64,000 bases of DNA from the NCBI GenBank assembly GCA_945925985.1, contig CAMELV010000013.1:1-64000 (forward strand), written 5' to 3'. The position numbers and the translations under genes were made by a program. This document shows positions 29,461 through 38,468 of the stretch, in pieces. Source of the DNA: Comamonas sp. lk. Lineage in GTDB: Bacteria; Pseudomonadota; Gammaproteobacteria; Burkholderiales; Burkholderiaceae_C. The notes beneath the pieces are model-generated. The model saw nothing but the letters and a program-made list of their open reading frames with translations, was not told where the DNA came from and did no database searches. Positions within the stretch are counted from its first letter, which is position 1. The number at the start of each line of letters is the position of its first letter.

Positions 29461-29769
29461 TCATGCGGCAGTGTGATGGTGGAAAACGCGAATCCGCGGC
29501 GCGATTTTTTCACGTAGGGTACGGGCTGCAACACGCATGTCGTACTCCGTTTGGAGGTTCATCCAGAAACGTGGCTCCATATTGAAAAACAAGCCAAGCC
29601 GCAAAGCCGTGTCGGCGGTAATCGGGCGATTACCATGCACCAATTCACTGATCCGACTGGGTGACACGTCAATGTCCGCCGCAAGCTGACGGGCCGATAT
29701 GCCCATCGGCTTCATGAAGTCCTCCAGCAAGATTTCGCCGGGGTGAATTTCGTCAAGTAGTTCAGCCAT
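29461..29769 (-). CDS. higA: HigA-family antitoxin
   Basis: IHPGEILLEDFMKPMGISARQLAADIDVSPSRISELVHGNRPITADTALRLGLFFNMEPRFWMNLQTEYDM. Confidence 0.95.
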   Translation of the reverse strand: MAELLDEIHPGEILLEDFMKPMGISARQLAADIDVSPSRISELVHGNRPITADTALRLGLFFNMEPRFWMNLQTEYDMRVAARTLREKIAPRIRVFHHHTAA

Positions 29770-29778
29770 GTTTACCTC

Positions 29779-30057
29779 TTAGTGGTAGTCCACAATTTCG
29801 ACCCGGCGGGCACCGTCGTCATGCCACACGAAACAGATCCGCCACTGGTCATTGATGCGAATACTGTGTTGCCCTCGACGGTCGCCTTTTAATGCTTCAA
29901 GCTGGTTACCAGGCGGAACCCTCAAGCTGGGCAACTCACTGGCGGCATGTATTTGCAAGAGCTTCCGCCGCGCCACACGTTCAATGTTCTTGAACCGGGG
30001 CACGACCTGGCTACGGAAAAGCGCCTCGGTATCGACACAAGTGAACGAATGGATCAT
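29779..30057 (-). CDS. higB: HigB/RelE-family toxin
   Basis: MIHSFTCVDTEALFRSQVVPRFKNIERVARRKLLQIHAASELPSLRVPPGNQLEALKGDRRGQHSIRINDQWRICFVW. Confidence 0.95.
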   Translation of the reverse strand: MIHSFTCVDTEALFRSQVVPRFKNIERVARRKLLQIHAASELPSLRVPPGNQLEALKGDRRGQHSIRINDQWRICFVWHDDGARRVEIVDYH

Positions 30058-30108
30058 ATTCACATTCTGTTCCGCATCACGGAATCCGTCAAGCAGTCCG
30101 GCTGTCAC

Positions 30109-30234
30109 CGTCATTCCCGGCCCCCCACGTCATTCCCGCCCCCGATCAGGTCGAGGTCAGGCTGCAGCGGGAATCCAGGAAGTCATGGATCCCCGATCAC
30201 GTCGGGGATGACGGACTAGGGTCGGGGATGACGG
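30109..30234. repeat. Palindromic repeat cluster
   Basis: cgtcattcccggcc...cgtcattcccgcccccgatcaggtcgaggtcaggctgcagcgggaatcc...ggatccccgatcacgtcggggatgacgg. Confidence 0.93.
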
Positions 30235-30364
30235 GCAGTAAGCCACGATTCAGACGGGCCCTTACACTACTGCCCTTCGCCGCCACCTGCGGCCATGCCT
30301 GTGCCGGATGAGACCGGCCAATTAACTTCCGCTACCCGACCGCCACTCGAACCGACCCACGCCT

Positions 30365-32323
30365 GTGATCACCCTAAAAAACGTCACGCTGCGCCGCAGC
30401 GCCAAAGTGCTGCTCGAAGGCGCGTCCGTCACACTGAACCCGGGTGAGAAAGTGGGCTTGGTAGGGCGCAACGGCGCTGGCAAGTCGTCGTTGTTTGCGC
30501 TGTTCAACGGCGGACTGCACGAGGACGTAGGTGAGTACTACATCCCCACCCAGTGGCGCATGGGCCAGGTGGCACAGGACATGCCTGAGACCAGCCAAAG
30601 CGCCACTGATTTCGTGGTGGAAGGCGACACCAACCTGCTCGCCGCCCAGCAAGAAGTGACCGCCTCTGAGGCCACTGAAGACTATGACCGCATGGCCCAC
30701 GCCTACATGGCGCTGCAAGACGCCGGCGCCCACGACGCCCCGGCCCGCGCCCAGGCGCTCATTCTGGGCCTGGGCTTCAAAACCACCGAGCTCACCAACC
30801 CCGTCAACAGCTTCTCGGGCGGCTGGCGCATGCGGCTGCAACTTGCGCGCGCGCTGATGTGCCCGTCGGACCTGCTGCTGCTGGATGAGCCCACCAACCA
30901 CCTGGACCTGGACGCCCTGGTCTGGCTGGAGGCCTGGCTCAAGCGCTATGAAGGCACCATGATCGTGATCAGCCACGACCGTGAGTTTCTGGACGCCGTC
31001 ACCAACGTCACCCTGCACATCGACGCCGCCAAACTGGTGCGCTACGGCGGCAATTACTCCAAGTTTGAGGATATGCGCGCCGAGCAGATGGCGCTGCAGC
31101 AAACGGCGTTTTCCAAGCAACAAGACAAAATCGCCCATCTGCAAAAGTTCATCGCCCGTTTCAAGGCCAAGGCCAGCAAGGCCAAGCAGGCGCAAAGCCG
31201 CGTCAAAGCGCTGGACCGCATGGAAAAAATCGCTCCGCTGCTCAGCGAGGCGGACTTTACCTTCGAGTTCAAAGAGCCGGCCAACCTGCCCAACCCCATG
31301 CTCTCCATGCAGGGCGTCAGCTTCGGCTACCCCGCGCCCGAAGACGCGCCAGAAGGCACCCCACCCACCGTTATCGTGCAAAACGTCAGCCGCTCGGTGC
31401 TGGCCGGCCAGCGCATCGGCATTTTGGGCGCCAACGGCCAGGGCAAATCGACGCTGGTCAAAACCGTGGCACGGGCGCTGCAACCCATCGGCGGTGACGT
31501 CACCGAAGGCAAGGGCCTCAACATCGGCTACTTCGCCCAGCAAGAGCTGGACGTGCTGCGCCCGGCCGACACCCCGCTGGAGCACATGATCCGGCTGGTG
31601 AAAGACCTCACCGCCCTGGGCAAGATCGCCGGCCAGGCTACGCGCGAGCAAGACCTGCGCAGCTTTTTGGGCAACTTCAACTTCAGCGGCGACATGGTCA
31701 AGCAGTCCGTGGGCAGCATGAGCGGCGGCGAAAAAGCCCGCCTGGTGCTGTGCATGATCGTCTGGCAGCGCCCCAACCTGCTGCTGCTGGACGAACCCAC
31801 CAACCACCTGGACCTGGCCACGCGCGAGGCGCTGAGCATGGCGCTCAATGAATTTGAAGGCACCGTGATGCTGGTCAGCCACGACCGCGCCCTGCTGCGC
31901 GCCGTCTGCGACGAATTCTGGATGGTCTCGCGCGGCGGCGTCGCCCCGTTTGACGGCGACCTGGACGACTACCAGCGTTATTTGCTCGACGAAGCCAAAC
32001 GCCAACGCGAAGCCATCAAAGAGGCCAATGCAGCGCCCAAAGCTGCCGCCAAGCCAGCTGCCAAGGCGGCCGCACCGGCGCCAAGCCCACGAGCCGTACC
32101 CGCTCCTGCCCCCGGCGCCCGTGCCCTGCAACGCCAACTCGACGAGCTCGACACCCGCATGGCCGCCTTGCAGTCTGAGAGCACCACCCTGGAAGCCCGC
32201 CTCTGCACCGCCCTGCCCCCGCTGGAACTGGCCGAGCTGGGCAAACGACTCAAAGTGGTGGGCGCAGAGTTGCAGGTGCTGGAAGAACAGTGGCTCCAAC
32301 TGTCTGAGGCTTTGGCCGCCTGA
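30365..32323 (+). CDS. ABC-F family ATPase (Uup/YheS-like)
   Basis: Two Walker A motifs (GLVGRNGAGKSSLF; GILGANGQGKSTLV), two SGG signatures, LLLLDEPTNHLDL twice. Confidence 0.97.
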   Translation: MITLKNVTLRRSAKVLLEGASVTLNPGEKVGLVGRNGAGKSSLFALFNGGLHEDVGEYYIPTQWRMGQVAQDMPETSQSATDFVVEGDTNLLAAQQEVTASEATEDYDRMAHAYMALQDAGAHDAPARAQALILGLGFKTTELTNPVNSFSGGWRMRLQLARALMCPSDLLLLDEPTNHLDLDALVWLEAWLKRYEGTMIVISHDREFLDAVTNVTLHIDAAKLVRYGGNYSKFEDMRAEQMALQQTAFSKQQDKIAHLQKFIARFKAKASKAKQAQSRVKALDRMEKIAPLLSEADFTFEFKEPANLPNPMLSMQGVSFGYPAPEDAPEGTPPTVIVQNVSRSVLAGQRIGILGANGQGKSTLVKTVARALQPIGGDVTEGKGLNIGYFAQQELDVLRPADTPLEHMIRLVKDLTALGKIAGQATREQDLRSFLGNFNFSGDMVKQSVGSMSGGEKARLVLCMIVWQRPNLLLLDEPTNHLDLATREALSMALNEFEGTVMLVSHDRALLRAVCDEFWMVSRGGVAPFDGDLDDYQRYLLDEAKRQREAIKEANAAPKAAAKPAAKAAAPAPSPRAVPAPAPGARALQRQLDELDTRMAALQSESTTLEARLCTALPPLELAELGKRLKVVGAELQVLEEQWLQLSEALAA

Positions 32324-32325
32324 AG

Positions 32326-32416
32326 ATGGATTCCCGTGTTCACGGGAATGACGGTAAGAAACTCGTCATCCCCGGCCACCAATGTGTCATCCCCGGCCAC
32401 GATCGGGGATCCATGA
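32326..32416. repeat. Palindromic repeat
   Basis: atggattcccgtgttcacgggaatgacgg...gtcatccccggccacgatcggggatccatg, starting 3 bp after ABC-F stop. Confidence 0.92.
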
Positions 32417-32475
32417 ATTCCCGCATTTAGCGCCATAAAATCCGAGCACAGACGTCCTTACCCCGACTCACCACC

Positions 32476-32774
32476 ATGCCCCCAGACAAGCAATTCCACG
32501 TCTACATGCTGGCCAATGCACCAAAGGGCACTTTGTACATCGGCGTGACCTCCGACCTGGTCAAGCGGGTTTGGCAGCACAAGAGGGGCTTGCGGACGGG
32601 TTTGCCCGGCAATATGGCGTCAAATCCCTGGTTTGGTTTGAGCCCCAAAGCAGCGCAGAAGCCGCCATTAACCGCGAAAAGCAGCTAAAAAAATGGAATC
32701 GGGCGTGGAAAATTGAGCTGATTGAAGCCAGCAACCCCCACTGGCGAGACCTGTACAACGAGATCACCCGCTGA
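32476..32774 (+). pseudogene. GIY-YIG nuclease family protein, frameshifted
   Basis: Frame 1 MPPDKQFHVYMLANAPKGTLYIGVTSDLVKRVWQHK then frame 2 EGLADGFARQYGVKSLVWFEPQSSAEAAINREKQLKKWNRAWKIELIEASNPHWRDL; frame break near 32580 (caagagggg). Confidence 0.88.
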
Positions 32775-32780
32775 GCGAAG

Positions 32781-32890
32781 TCATGGATCCCCGGTCGCAG
32801 CCGGGGATGACGACTGGGGCCGGGGATGACGACTGGGGGGCGGGGATGACAGCCTACTTTTTCGTCATTCCCGTGAAAACGGGAACCCAT
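32781..32890. repeat. Palindromic repeat cluster
   Basis: tcatggatccccggtcgcagccggggatgacg...cgtcattcccgtgaaaacgggaacccatg. Confidence 0.92.
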
Positions 32891-32974
32891 GCCCGTAACA
32901 CGTTCGTCAAAAAACTGCCATGGGAAGCAGTTAAACTTGATACCTAGACCAAAAGGTCTGTCTAATCAAAGACC

Positions 32975-33793
32975 GTGGTGTCCAAGCGGCCCTGGGGGCT
33001 CATTTTTAATGCAGCGCAAACAAACCTAAGGTTCCGTGTCTTGGCAATCCACCAGTTTCCCTCGTTAAACCCGGTTCCGCAGCACATTGCTGTCATCATG
33101 GACGGCAACAGGCGCTGGGCGCAAAAGCGGTCTCTGCCTGTGGCCATGGGGCATGCCAGTGGCGCGCGGCGGGTGCGGGACCTGGTTAAGGCCTGCACCG
33201 AACGCGGCGTCAAGTTCCTTACTTTGTTTGCTTTCAGCACTGAGAACTGGAAGCGCCCTGAAGACGAAGTCGCGGGCTTGATGGGCCTTTTGTCGCTGTA
33301 CCTGCAAAAAGAAGTGAGCGACATGGCCACGCAGGGCGTGCGCCTCAAGATCATTGGCGATACATCAGGCTTTAGCACACGCATCCAAAGCCTGATCCAA
33401 GACGCTCAGGCCAACACCGCACACAACAGCGCCATCACCCTCACCATCGCTATCAATTACGGCGGACGGTGGGACCTTCTTGAGGCCTTCAAGGGCTGGC
33501 AAGCGGCTCACCCCGGCGAACCGGCCGAGCACTTGACCGAGTCCGCCCTGGCGCACCACCTCAGCACGGCCTATGCGCCAGAGCCAGACCTGCTGATCCG
33601 CACCGGTGGCGAGGCCAGAGTCAGCAACTTCATGCTCTGGCAACTGGCCTATACCGAGCTGTATTTCACCGATGTGCTCTGGCCCTCCTTCGGGGCTAAC
33701 GAGCTTGATCGCGCCATCGTCTCTTATGCCCAGCGCGACCGCCGGTTTGGCGGGGGCAGCATGGACAAAATTGTTAAAGTTTCAATAATCTAG
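32975..33793 (+). CDS. Isoprenyl (undecaprenyl diphosphate) synthase family; start may be downstream
   Basis: HIAVIMDGNRRWAQKR, FLTLFAFSTENWKRP, TIAINYGGRWDL, PDLLIRTGGEARVSNFMLWQLAYTELYFTDVLWP. Confidence 0.93.
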   Translation: MVSKRPWGLIFNAAQTNLRFRVLAIHQFPSLNPVPQHIAVIMDGNRRWAQKRSLPVAMGHASGARRVRDLVKACTERGVKFLTLFAFSTENWKRPEDEVAGLMGLLSLYLQKEVSDMATQGVRLKIIGDTSGFSTRIQSLIQDAQANTAHNSAITLTIAINYGGRWDLLEAFKGWQAAHPGEPAEHLTESALAHHLSTAYAPEPDLLIRTGGEARVSNFMLWQLAYTELYFTDVLWPSFGANELDRAIVSYAQRDRRFGGGSMDKIVKVSII

Positions 33794-33796
33794 TTT

Positions 33797-36517
33797 ATGC
33801 ATCTCACCCGCAAGCTTGCGATTCGGTCCGTCCTACTTGCCAGCGCAGTGAGCTGGGTGGGCTTGCTCAGCGCGCCGGTCTGGTCGCAAGGGGTTGCGCC
33901 TGGCGTGACGGGAACTGTGACGCTGGGTAGCACACCGGGTTTTTCAAGCGCTGTGCCGGCCATGGCGGCGCCGGCAGCGGCTGACACTGCCGGCGCCAAT
34001 GCAGCCAGCCTACCCGGGCTGCCTGGCCGGACACCGGCCAACCCGGGGGCATCGTTCGGAGCGGCCGGTGATGCCATTGCGCCAGCTGGTTTTGCTAAAG
34101 CACCGGCGTTAAATCAAAACACTGCCGACGGCAAGGCAGACGCCAAGAAGGACGCAAAGGCCCCACTTGCAGATGCCGAACGCGAGCCCTTCATCCCCGA
34201 AACCGAATTCCAACGCTTCGTCTTCAGCGCCACAGGCCAAGCGCTCAAGCTTTACGGCTACGAGCTGTTTGCCAACCCAGCCAGTTTTGGCGCGGCGCAG
34301 GCTGCGCCGGTACCTGCCGGCTACATCCTCGGGCCGGGTGACGAACTGGTGGTGCAGGTCAATGGCCTGGCCGACCTGAACACGAACCTGGTCATAGACC
34401 GCGATGGCCGCGTCCAGGTACCCAAGGTTGGGCCCCTGAACCTGGCTGGCGCACCGCTGAATGACGCCGAAAAAATCTTCCGTAACCACATTGGCAAGGT
34501 GTTTCGCAATTTCACGGTCAGCGTCACCATGGGCCGCCTGCGCAGCATTGAGGTCTTTGTGGTGGGCCAAGCCCGCAAACCAGGCAAGCACGTCATCAGC
34601 AGCCTGTCGTCACTGATCAATGCCTTGTTTGAGACCGGTGGCCCCAGCGCCAATGGCAGCCTGCGCGCCATAGAGCTGCGCCGCGCCGGCAGAAAAATCG
34701 CCACCATTGACCTGTATGCCTTTTTGGCCCGTGGCGACAACAGCACAGACACCCAGTTGCTCGCCGGGGACGTCGTCTTTATCGCCCCTGCTGGCCCACG
34801 CGCCGCCCTGCTGGGCACCCTGAATGCCCCGGCCATCTACGAGCTGCGTGGCAACGAGACCATCAACGATATGTTGGCCCTGTCGGGTGGCCTGCCCACG
34901 CTGGCTGCGCCACAAAAAGCCCAGCTGGAACGCGTCGACGCCCAGAAAGAGATTGCCCGCTATGTGCAAGACTTTGCACTTGATGCCAAAGGCCTGGCCC
35001 AGCCCCTGAAGGCCGGCGACATCCTTACGGTGTTCCAGATCAGCCCGCAAATTGCCAACGTGGTCACCCTGCAAGGCAATGTGGCAGCACCACTGCGCTA
35101 CAACTTTCGGCCGGGCATGCGCGTGGCAGACCCATTTAGTGACACGCGCCTGCTGATTCCCGGCAGCTACTGGACAGCCTTGAACCAGGGCGCCACGGCT
35201 GGCAACTATTCGCGCCCAGAGGTCAACCTTGACTACGCCACCATTCAGCGCCTAGACCCCAGCACACTGCGCACCCGGCTCATCGCCTTTAACCTGCAAA
35301 AGGCTGTGGCCCGGAACGAGCTGGAAAACCTGCCCCTTCTCAGCGGCGACATTGTCACGGTTTACAAACCGGCAGATGCTGGCCCAGAAACCGAAGACAG
35401 CGTCACCATCAACGGCGAGCTGGTCGATGGCAGCCATCGCTTCGTCTGGCGACCCGGCTTTGCCATTAATGACATCATCCCCAGCGCGCGCTGGCTGGTG
35501 GACTACTACAACTACTGGCAGCGCCCCGCCTCCCGCGGCCTGAGCAACGACATCAACTGGGACTATGCCCAGGTCATCCGCCGTGTACCCGGTAACCTGA
35601 GCACCAAAGCCATCACCTTTAACCTGGGCAACGCCGTGCTCAGGGGCACTCGGGCAGACAATATCCAGCTGGAGCCGGGTGACCAGATTGCCCTGTTCAC
35701 CACAACCCAACAGCCCGTGCCGCTAGAAAAGCGGCTGCAAATGGTCACCCTGTCGGGTGAAGTCAATGTCCCCGGCAGATACCAGGTGCAAACCGGAGAC
35801 ACCCTGCCGGCCCTGATTGCCCGCGCCGGTGGCCTTAGCAGCAATGCTTTTTCCTACGGCATCGTATTCACACGTGAATCCACCCGCCTGCAACAGCAAG
35901 AGAATCTGGACAAAACCATCCGCCGGCTAGAGACAGAGGTCAACGCGCAGGTGGCCTCCAACCTGCAAAACGTCACTGATTCTGAAAAAGGCTCAGCGGT
36001 GCAGGCCCAGATCGCCGGCCCAAAAATCTTGCTGGATCGGGCGAAAAACTTCAAGGCCAGTGGCCGCATTTCGCTGGAGCTAGACCCAGTTAACACCCAA
36101 CTGCCGCCCCTGGCAGTGGAAGACGGCGACCAGATCAACGTGCCCAGCCGGCCCAGCTTTGCGGGCGTGTTTGGTGAGGTCATGGCCGAGACCTCTTTCA
36201 TCCACAACCCAGCTTTCACAGTGGCCAATTACCTGGACAAAGCCGGCCTCACCCGCGATGCTGACGTGGACAACATCATGCTGGTGCGCGCGGATGGATC
36301 AGCCGAAGCCGCCAGCGGTCGCACCACCTTCTTCAGTTTTAGCTCTAGCCTGTCCAGCAAAAAGCTCAACCCCGGCGACACTATTTTTGTACCCGGCGTG
36401 ATCGACCGGCGCAGTGCCTACAGCGTATTCATCCAGGGCGCCAAAGACTGGACCGCCCTGCTCTACCAATTCGGTCTGGGCGCCGCCGAACTCAAAACCT
36501 TGAGCAGCATCAATTGA
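33797..36517 (+). CDS. SLBB-domain polysaccharide export outer-membrane protein (Wza-like)
   Basis: YILGPGDELVVQVNGLADLNTNLVIDRDGRVQVPKVGPLNLAG; several SLBB-like segments (VTLSGEVNVPGRYQVQTGDTLPALIARAGG). Confidence 0.93.
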   Translation: MHLTRKLAIRSVLLASAVSWVGLLSAPVWSQGVAPGVTGTVTLGSTPGFSSAVPAMAAPAAADTAGANAASLPGLPGRTPANPGASFGAAGDAIAPAGFAKAPALNQNTADGKADAKKDAKAPLADAEREPFIPETEFQRFVFSATGQALKLYGYELFANPASFGAAQAAPVPAGYILGPGDELVVQVNGLADLNTNLVIDRDGRVQVPKVGPLNLAGAPLNDAEKIFRNHIGKVFRNFTVSVTMGRLRSIEVFVVGQARKPGKHVISSLSSLINALFETGGPSANGSLRAIELRRAGRKIATIDLYAFLARGDNSTDTQLLAGDVVFIAPAGPRAALLGTLNAPAIYELRGNETINDMLALSGGLPTLAAPQKAQLERVDAQKEIARYVQDFALDAKGLAQPLKAGDILTVFQISPQIANVVTLQGNVAAPLRYNFRPGMRVADPFSDTRLLIPGSYWTALNQGATAGNYSRPEVNLDYATIQRLDPSTLRTRLIAFNLQKAVARNELENLPLLSGDIVTVYKPADAGPETEDSVTINGELVDGSHRFVWRPGFAINDIIPSARWLVDYYNYWQRPASRGLSNDINWDYAQVIRRVPGNLSTKAITFNLGNAVLRGTRADNIQLEPGDQIALFTTTQQPVPLEKRLQMVTLSGEVNVPGRYQVQTGDTLPALIARAGGLSSNAFSYGIVFTRESTRLQQQENLDKTIRRLETEVNAQVASNLQNVTDSEKGSAVQAQIAGPKILLDRAKNFKASGRISLELDPVNTQLPPLAVEDGDQINVPSRPSFAGVFGEVMAETSFIHNPAFTVANYLDKAGLTRDADVDNIMLVRADGSAEAASGRTTFFSFSSSLSSKKLNPGDTIFVPGVIDRRSAYSVFIQGAKDWTALLYQFGLGAAELKTLSSIN

Positions 36518-36531
36518 TGATGACCATGACA

Positions 36532-36738
36532 TCATGGATCCCCGATCAAGTCGGGAATGACATCCAAATCCGTCATTCCCGCCGTTACTCGTCATTCCCG
36601 GCCACGACCGGGAATCCATGGATCCCCGCATGCGCGAGGATGACATCCAGTACCCGTCATTCCCGCCCCCTACCCGTCATTCCCGCGAAAGCGGGAATCC
36701 ATGCATTCATGGATCCCCGATCAAGTCGGGGATGACAG
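36532..36738. repeat. Palindromic repeat cluster
   Basis: tcatggatccccgatcaagtcgggaatgac...cgtcattcccgcgaaagcgggaatccatg...ggatccccgatcaagtcggggatgac. Confidence 0.94.
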
Positions 36739-36753
36739 GAAATTACTCCAACC

Positions 36754-37152
36754 ATGACTGATCGAGCCACACCAATTACGAAACAGCTTGCATCCATCCT
36801 TCAGGATGAGCCGCAACTTGAGTTTGCCGTTTTGGTGGGCAGCCGTGCCACTGGCACAGCGCAGCCACAGAGCGATTGGGATATTGCGTTGCAATGGGCC
36901 TTTGGCACAGACTGGCTGGCCACGCTTGGTAGCACTGAAACCCTCAGGCACAAACTAGCAGCAGCCCTGGTCCTCAGCCCCTCCGATATTGACCTTATTG
37001 ATCTGCGTGGCGCCAACCTTGCCATGCGCGCCAGCGTGGCTGAAGAAGGCCTGCCGCTGTCTGGGGAAGACTCTTTGGCATGGGCCCATTTTTTGCAACG
37101 CACTTGGCGCGATCTGGAAGACTTTTATTGGGACAAGCAGCATGCGGCTTGA
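36754..37152 (+). CDS. MntA-type nucleotidyltransferase antitoxin
   Basis: FAVLVGSRATGTAQPQSDWDIALQW: minimal NTase GSx10DxD motif; next to HEPN gene. Confidence 0.9.
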   Translation: MTDRATPITKQLASILQDEPQLEFAVLVGSRATGTAQPQSDWDIALQWAFGTDWLATLGSTETLRHKLAAALVLSPSDIDLIDLRGANLAMRASVAEEGLPLSGEDSLAWAHFLQRTWRDLEDFYWDKQHAA

Positions 37153-37585
37153 TCTCTATCAAGCCGAGACCGCCCGGATTGCTGCGGGGCAAGCTGCATT
37201 GCTGGCCAACGCAAAGGCCATCCTCGCCAACATGCAAAGTTTATCGCCACTGGAACAAAACGGCGTGCTGCACGCCCTGCAGGTTTTGATTGAAAATGCC
37301 ATCGGCAAGGCCAAGCAATTGCTCAAAGCCAGCAACCAGCCCGTTCCCGTCTCTGGCTATGACGCCTTCAAGGCACTTGCCGCCCACAACCTCATCGCCA
37401 CAGCAGACCTGCTCGAATGGAACGCCGCCATTGGCCTGCGAAACCGCATCGTGCACGACTACATGAACATCGACATGGCACAAGTCCTCAACTTGGTCGC
37501 CACCGACAAAGCCCAATTCATTATCCGGTTCCTCACCACACCCGTTACCCTGGCGGATGCGGAAATACATGGATCCCCGCATTAG
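37143..37585 (+). CDS. HEPN (HepT) toxin with repeat-derived C-terminus
   Basis: LRNRIVHDYMNID contains the HEPN Rx4HxY motif; last codons IHGSPH* lie in the palindromic repeat. Confidence 0.88.
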
Positions 37586-37645
37586 CGAGGATGACATCCA
37601 ATGCTCGTCATCCCCGCCCCCTCTCGTCATTCCCGGCCACGACCA
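37567..37645. repeat. Palindromic repeat cluster overlapping hepT 3' end
   Basis: catggatccccgcattagcgaggatgacatcc...cgtcattcccggccacgacc. Confidence 0.9.
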
Positions 37646-37734
37646 ATGGGATGGACGCTCCCACCTAAGCGGCATCGTAATGTGCCAAAGTGGAGATGCG
37701 AATCAACCACTTAAACAGACAGGAGCGTCCGACA

Positions 37735-38405
37735 TGAAGATTACTACAGTAGGCATCGATCTGGCAAAGAACGTGTTCCAGGTGCACGGGGTCAACGAGT
37801 TTGGAAAGACCGTCGTCAAGAAGCAATTGCGCCGTGACCAGGTAGCCGAGTATTTCGTAAATCTACCGGCTTGCTTGATAGGCATGGAGGCGTGCGGTAG
37901 TGCTCATTACTGGGCGCGCAAGCTGCAGGGATTTGGGCACACCGCCGTGCAGCTCTGCTTGGTCCACATGGTGCGCCACAGTCTGAACTTCGTGGGCTGG
38001 AAGCAGCGCAAGGAAGTCGCCGCCGATTTGCGGCTGATTTACAGCGCAGCCACCGAGGACGAGGCCCTGCTCAGGCTCACAGAATTCGAGGGCAAGTGGG
38101 ATGCATCGTTTGCGCCGATTGGCCAGTCCTGGCGGCGCAACTGGACGCGCCTGACGCCGTTCTTTGACTACCCCACTGACATCCGCAAAGTGATTTACAC
38201 GACCAATGCCATTGAGTCGGTGAATATGAGCCTGAGGAAAATCACCAAAACCCGAGGCTCGATTCCAACCGATGAGGCCGTCTTCAAATTGTTCTACCTG
38301 GCACTGAACAACATCAGCCAGAAATGGACCATGCCGATACGAGATTGGAAGGCGGCTTTGAATCGCTTTACTATCCAGTTTGACGAGCGCATGCCGCGCG
38401 TCTAA
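37735..38405 (+). mobile_element. Chimeric transposase: IS110/IS1111 N-terminus fused in frame to IS256 C-terminus (inactive remnant)
   Basis: MKITTVGIDLAKNVFQVHGVNEFGK...LIGMEACGSAHYWARKLQGFGHTAVQ (IS110) then LCLVHMVRHSLNFVGWKQRKEVAADLRLIYSAATEDEA...VIYTTNAIESVNMSLRKITKTRGSIPTDEAVFKLFYLAL (IS256). Confidence 0.92.
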
Positions 38406-38415
38406 CTCAACCGCC

Positions 38416-38441
38416 GTTTACACAAAATTCGGGACACCCTC
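38416..38441. repeat. Candidate IS256-family terminal inverted repeat
   Basis: gtttacacaaaattcgggacaccctc just after the IS256-type coding end. Confidence 0.6.
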
Positions 38442-38468
38442 GCCGGCTTCAACCTTTGCACATCAATC

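Noticed and set aside
30374-32299. 641-aa antisense ORF opposite the ABC-F gene
   Set aside because: High-GC shadow ORF; low-complexity His/Gln/Val-rich translation without domain motifs, while the forward frame is a clear ABC-F protein.
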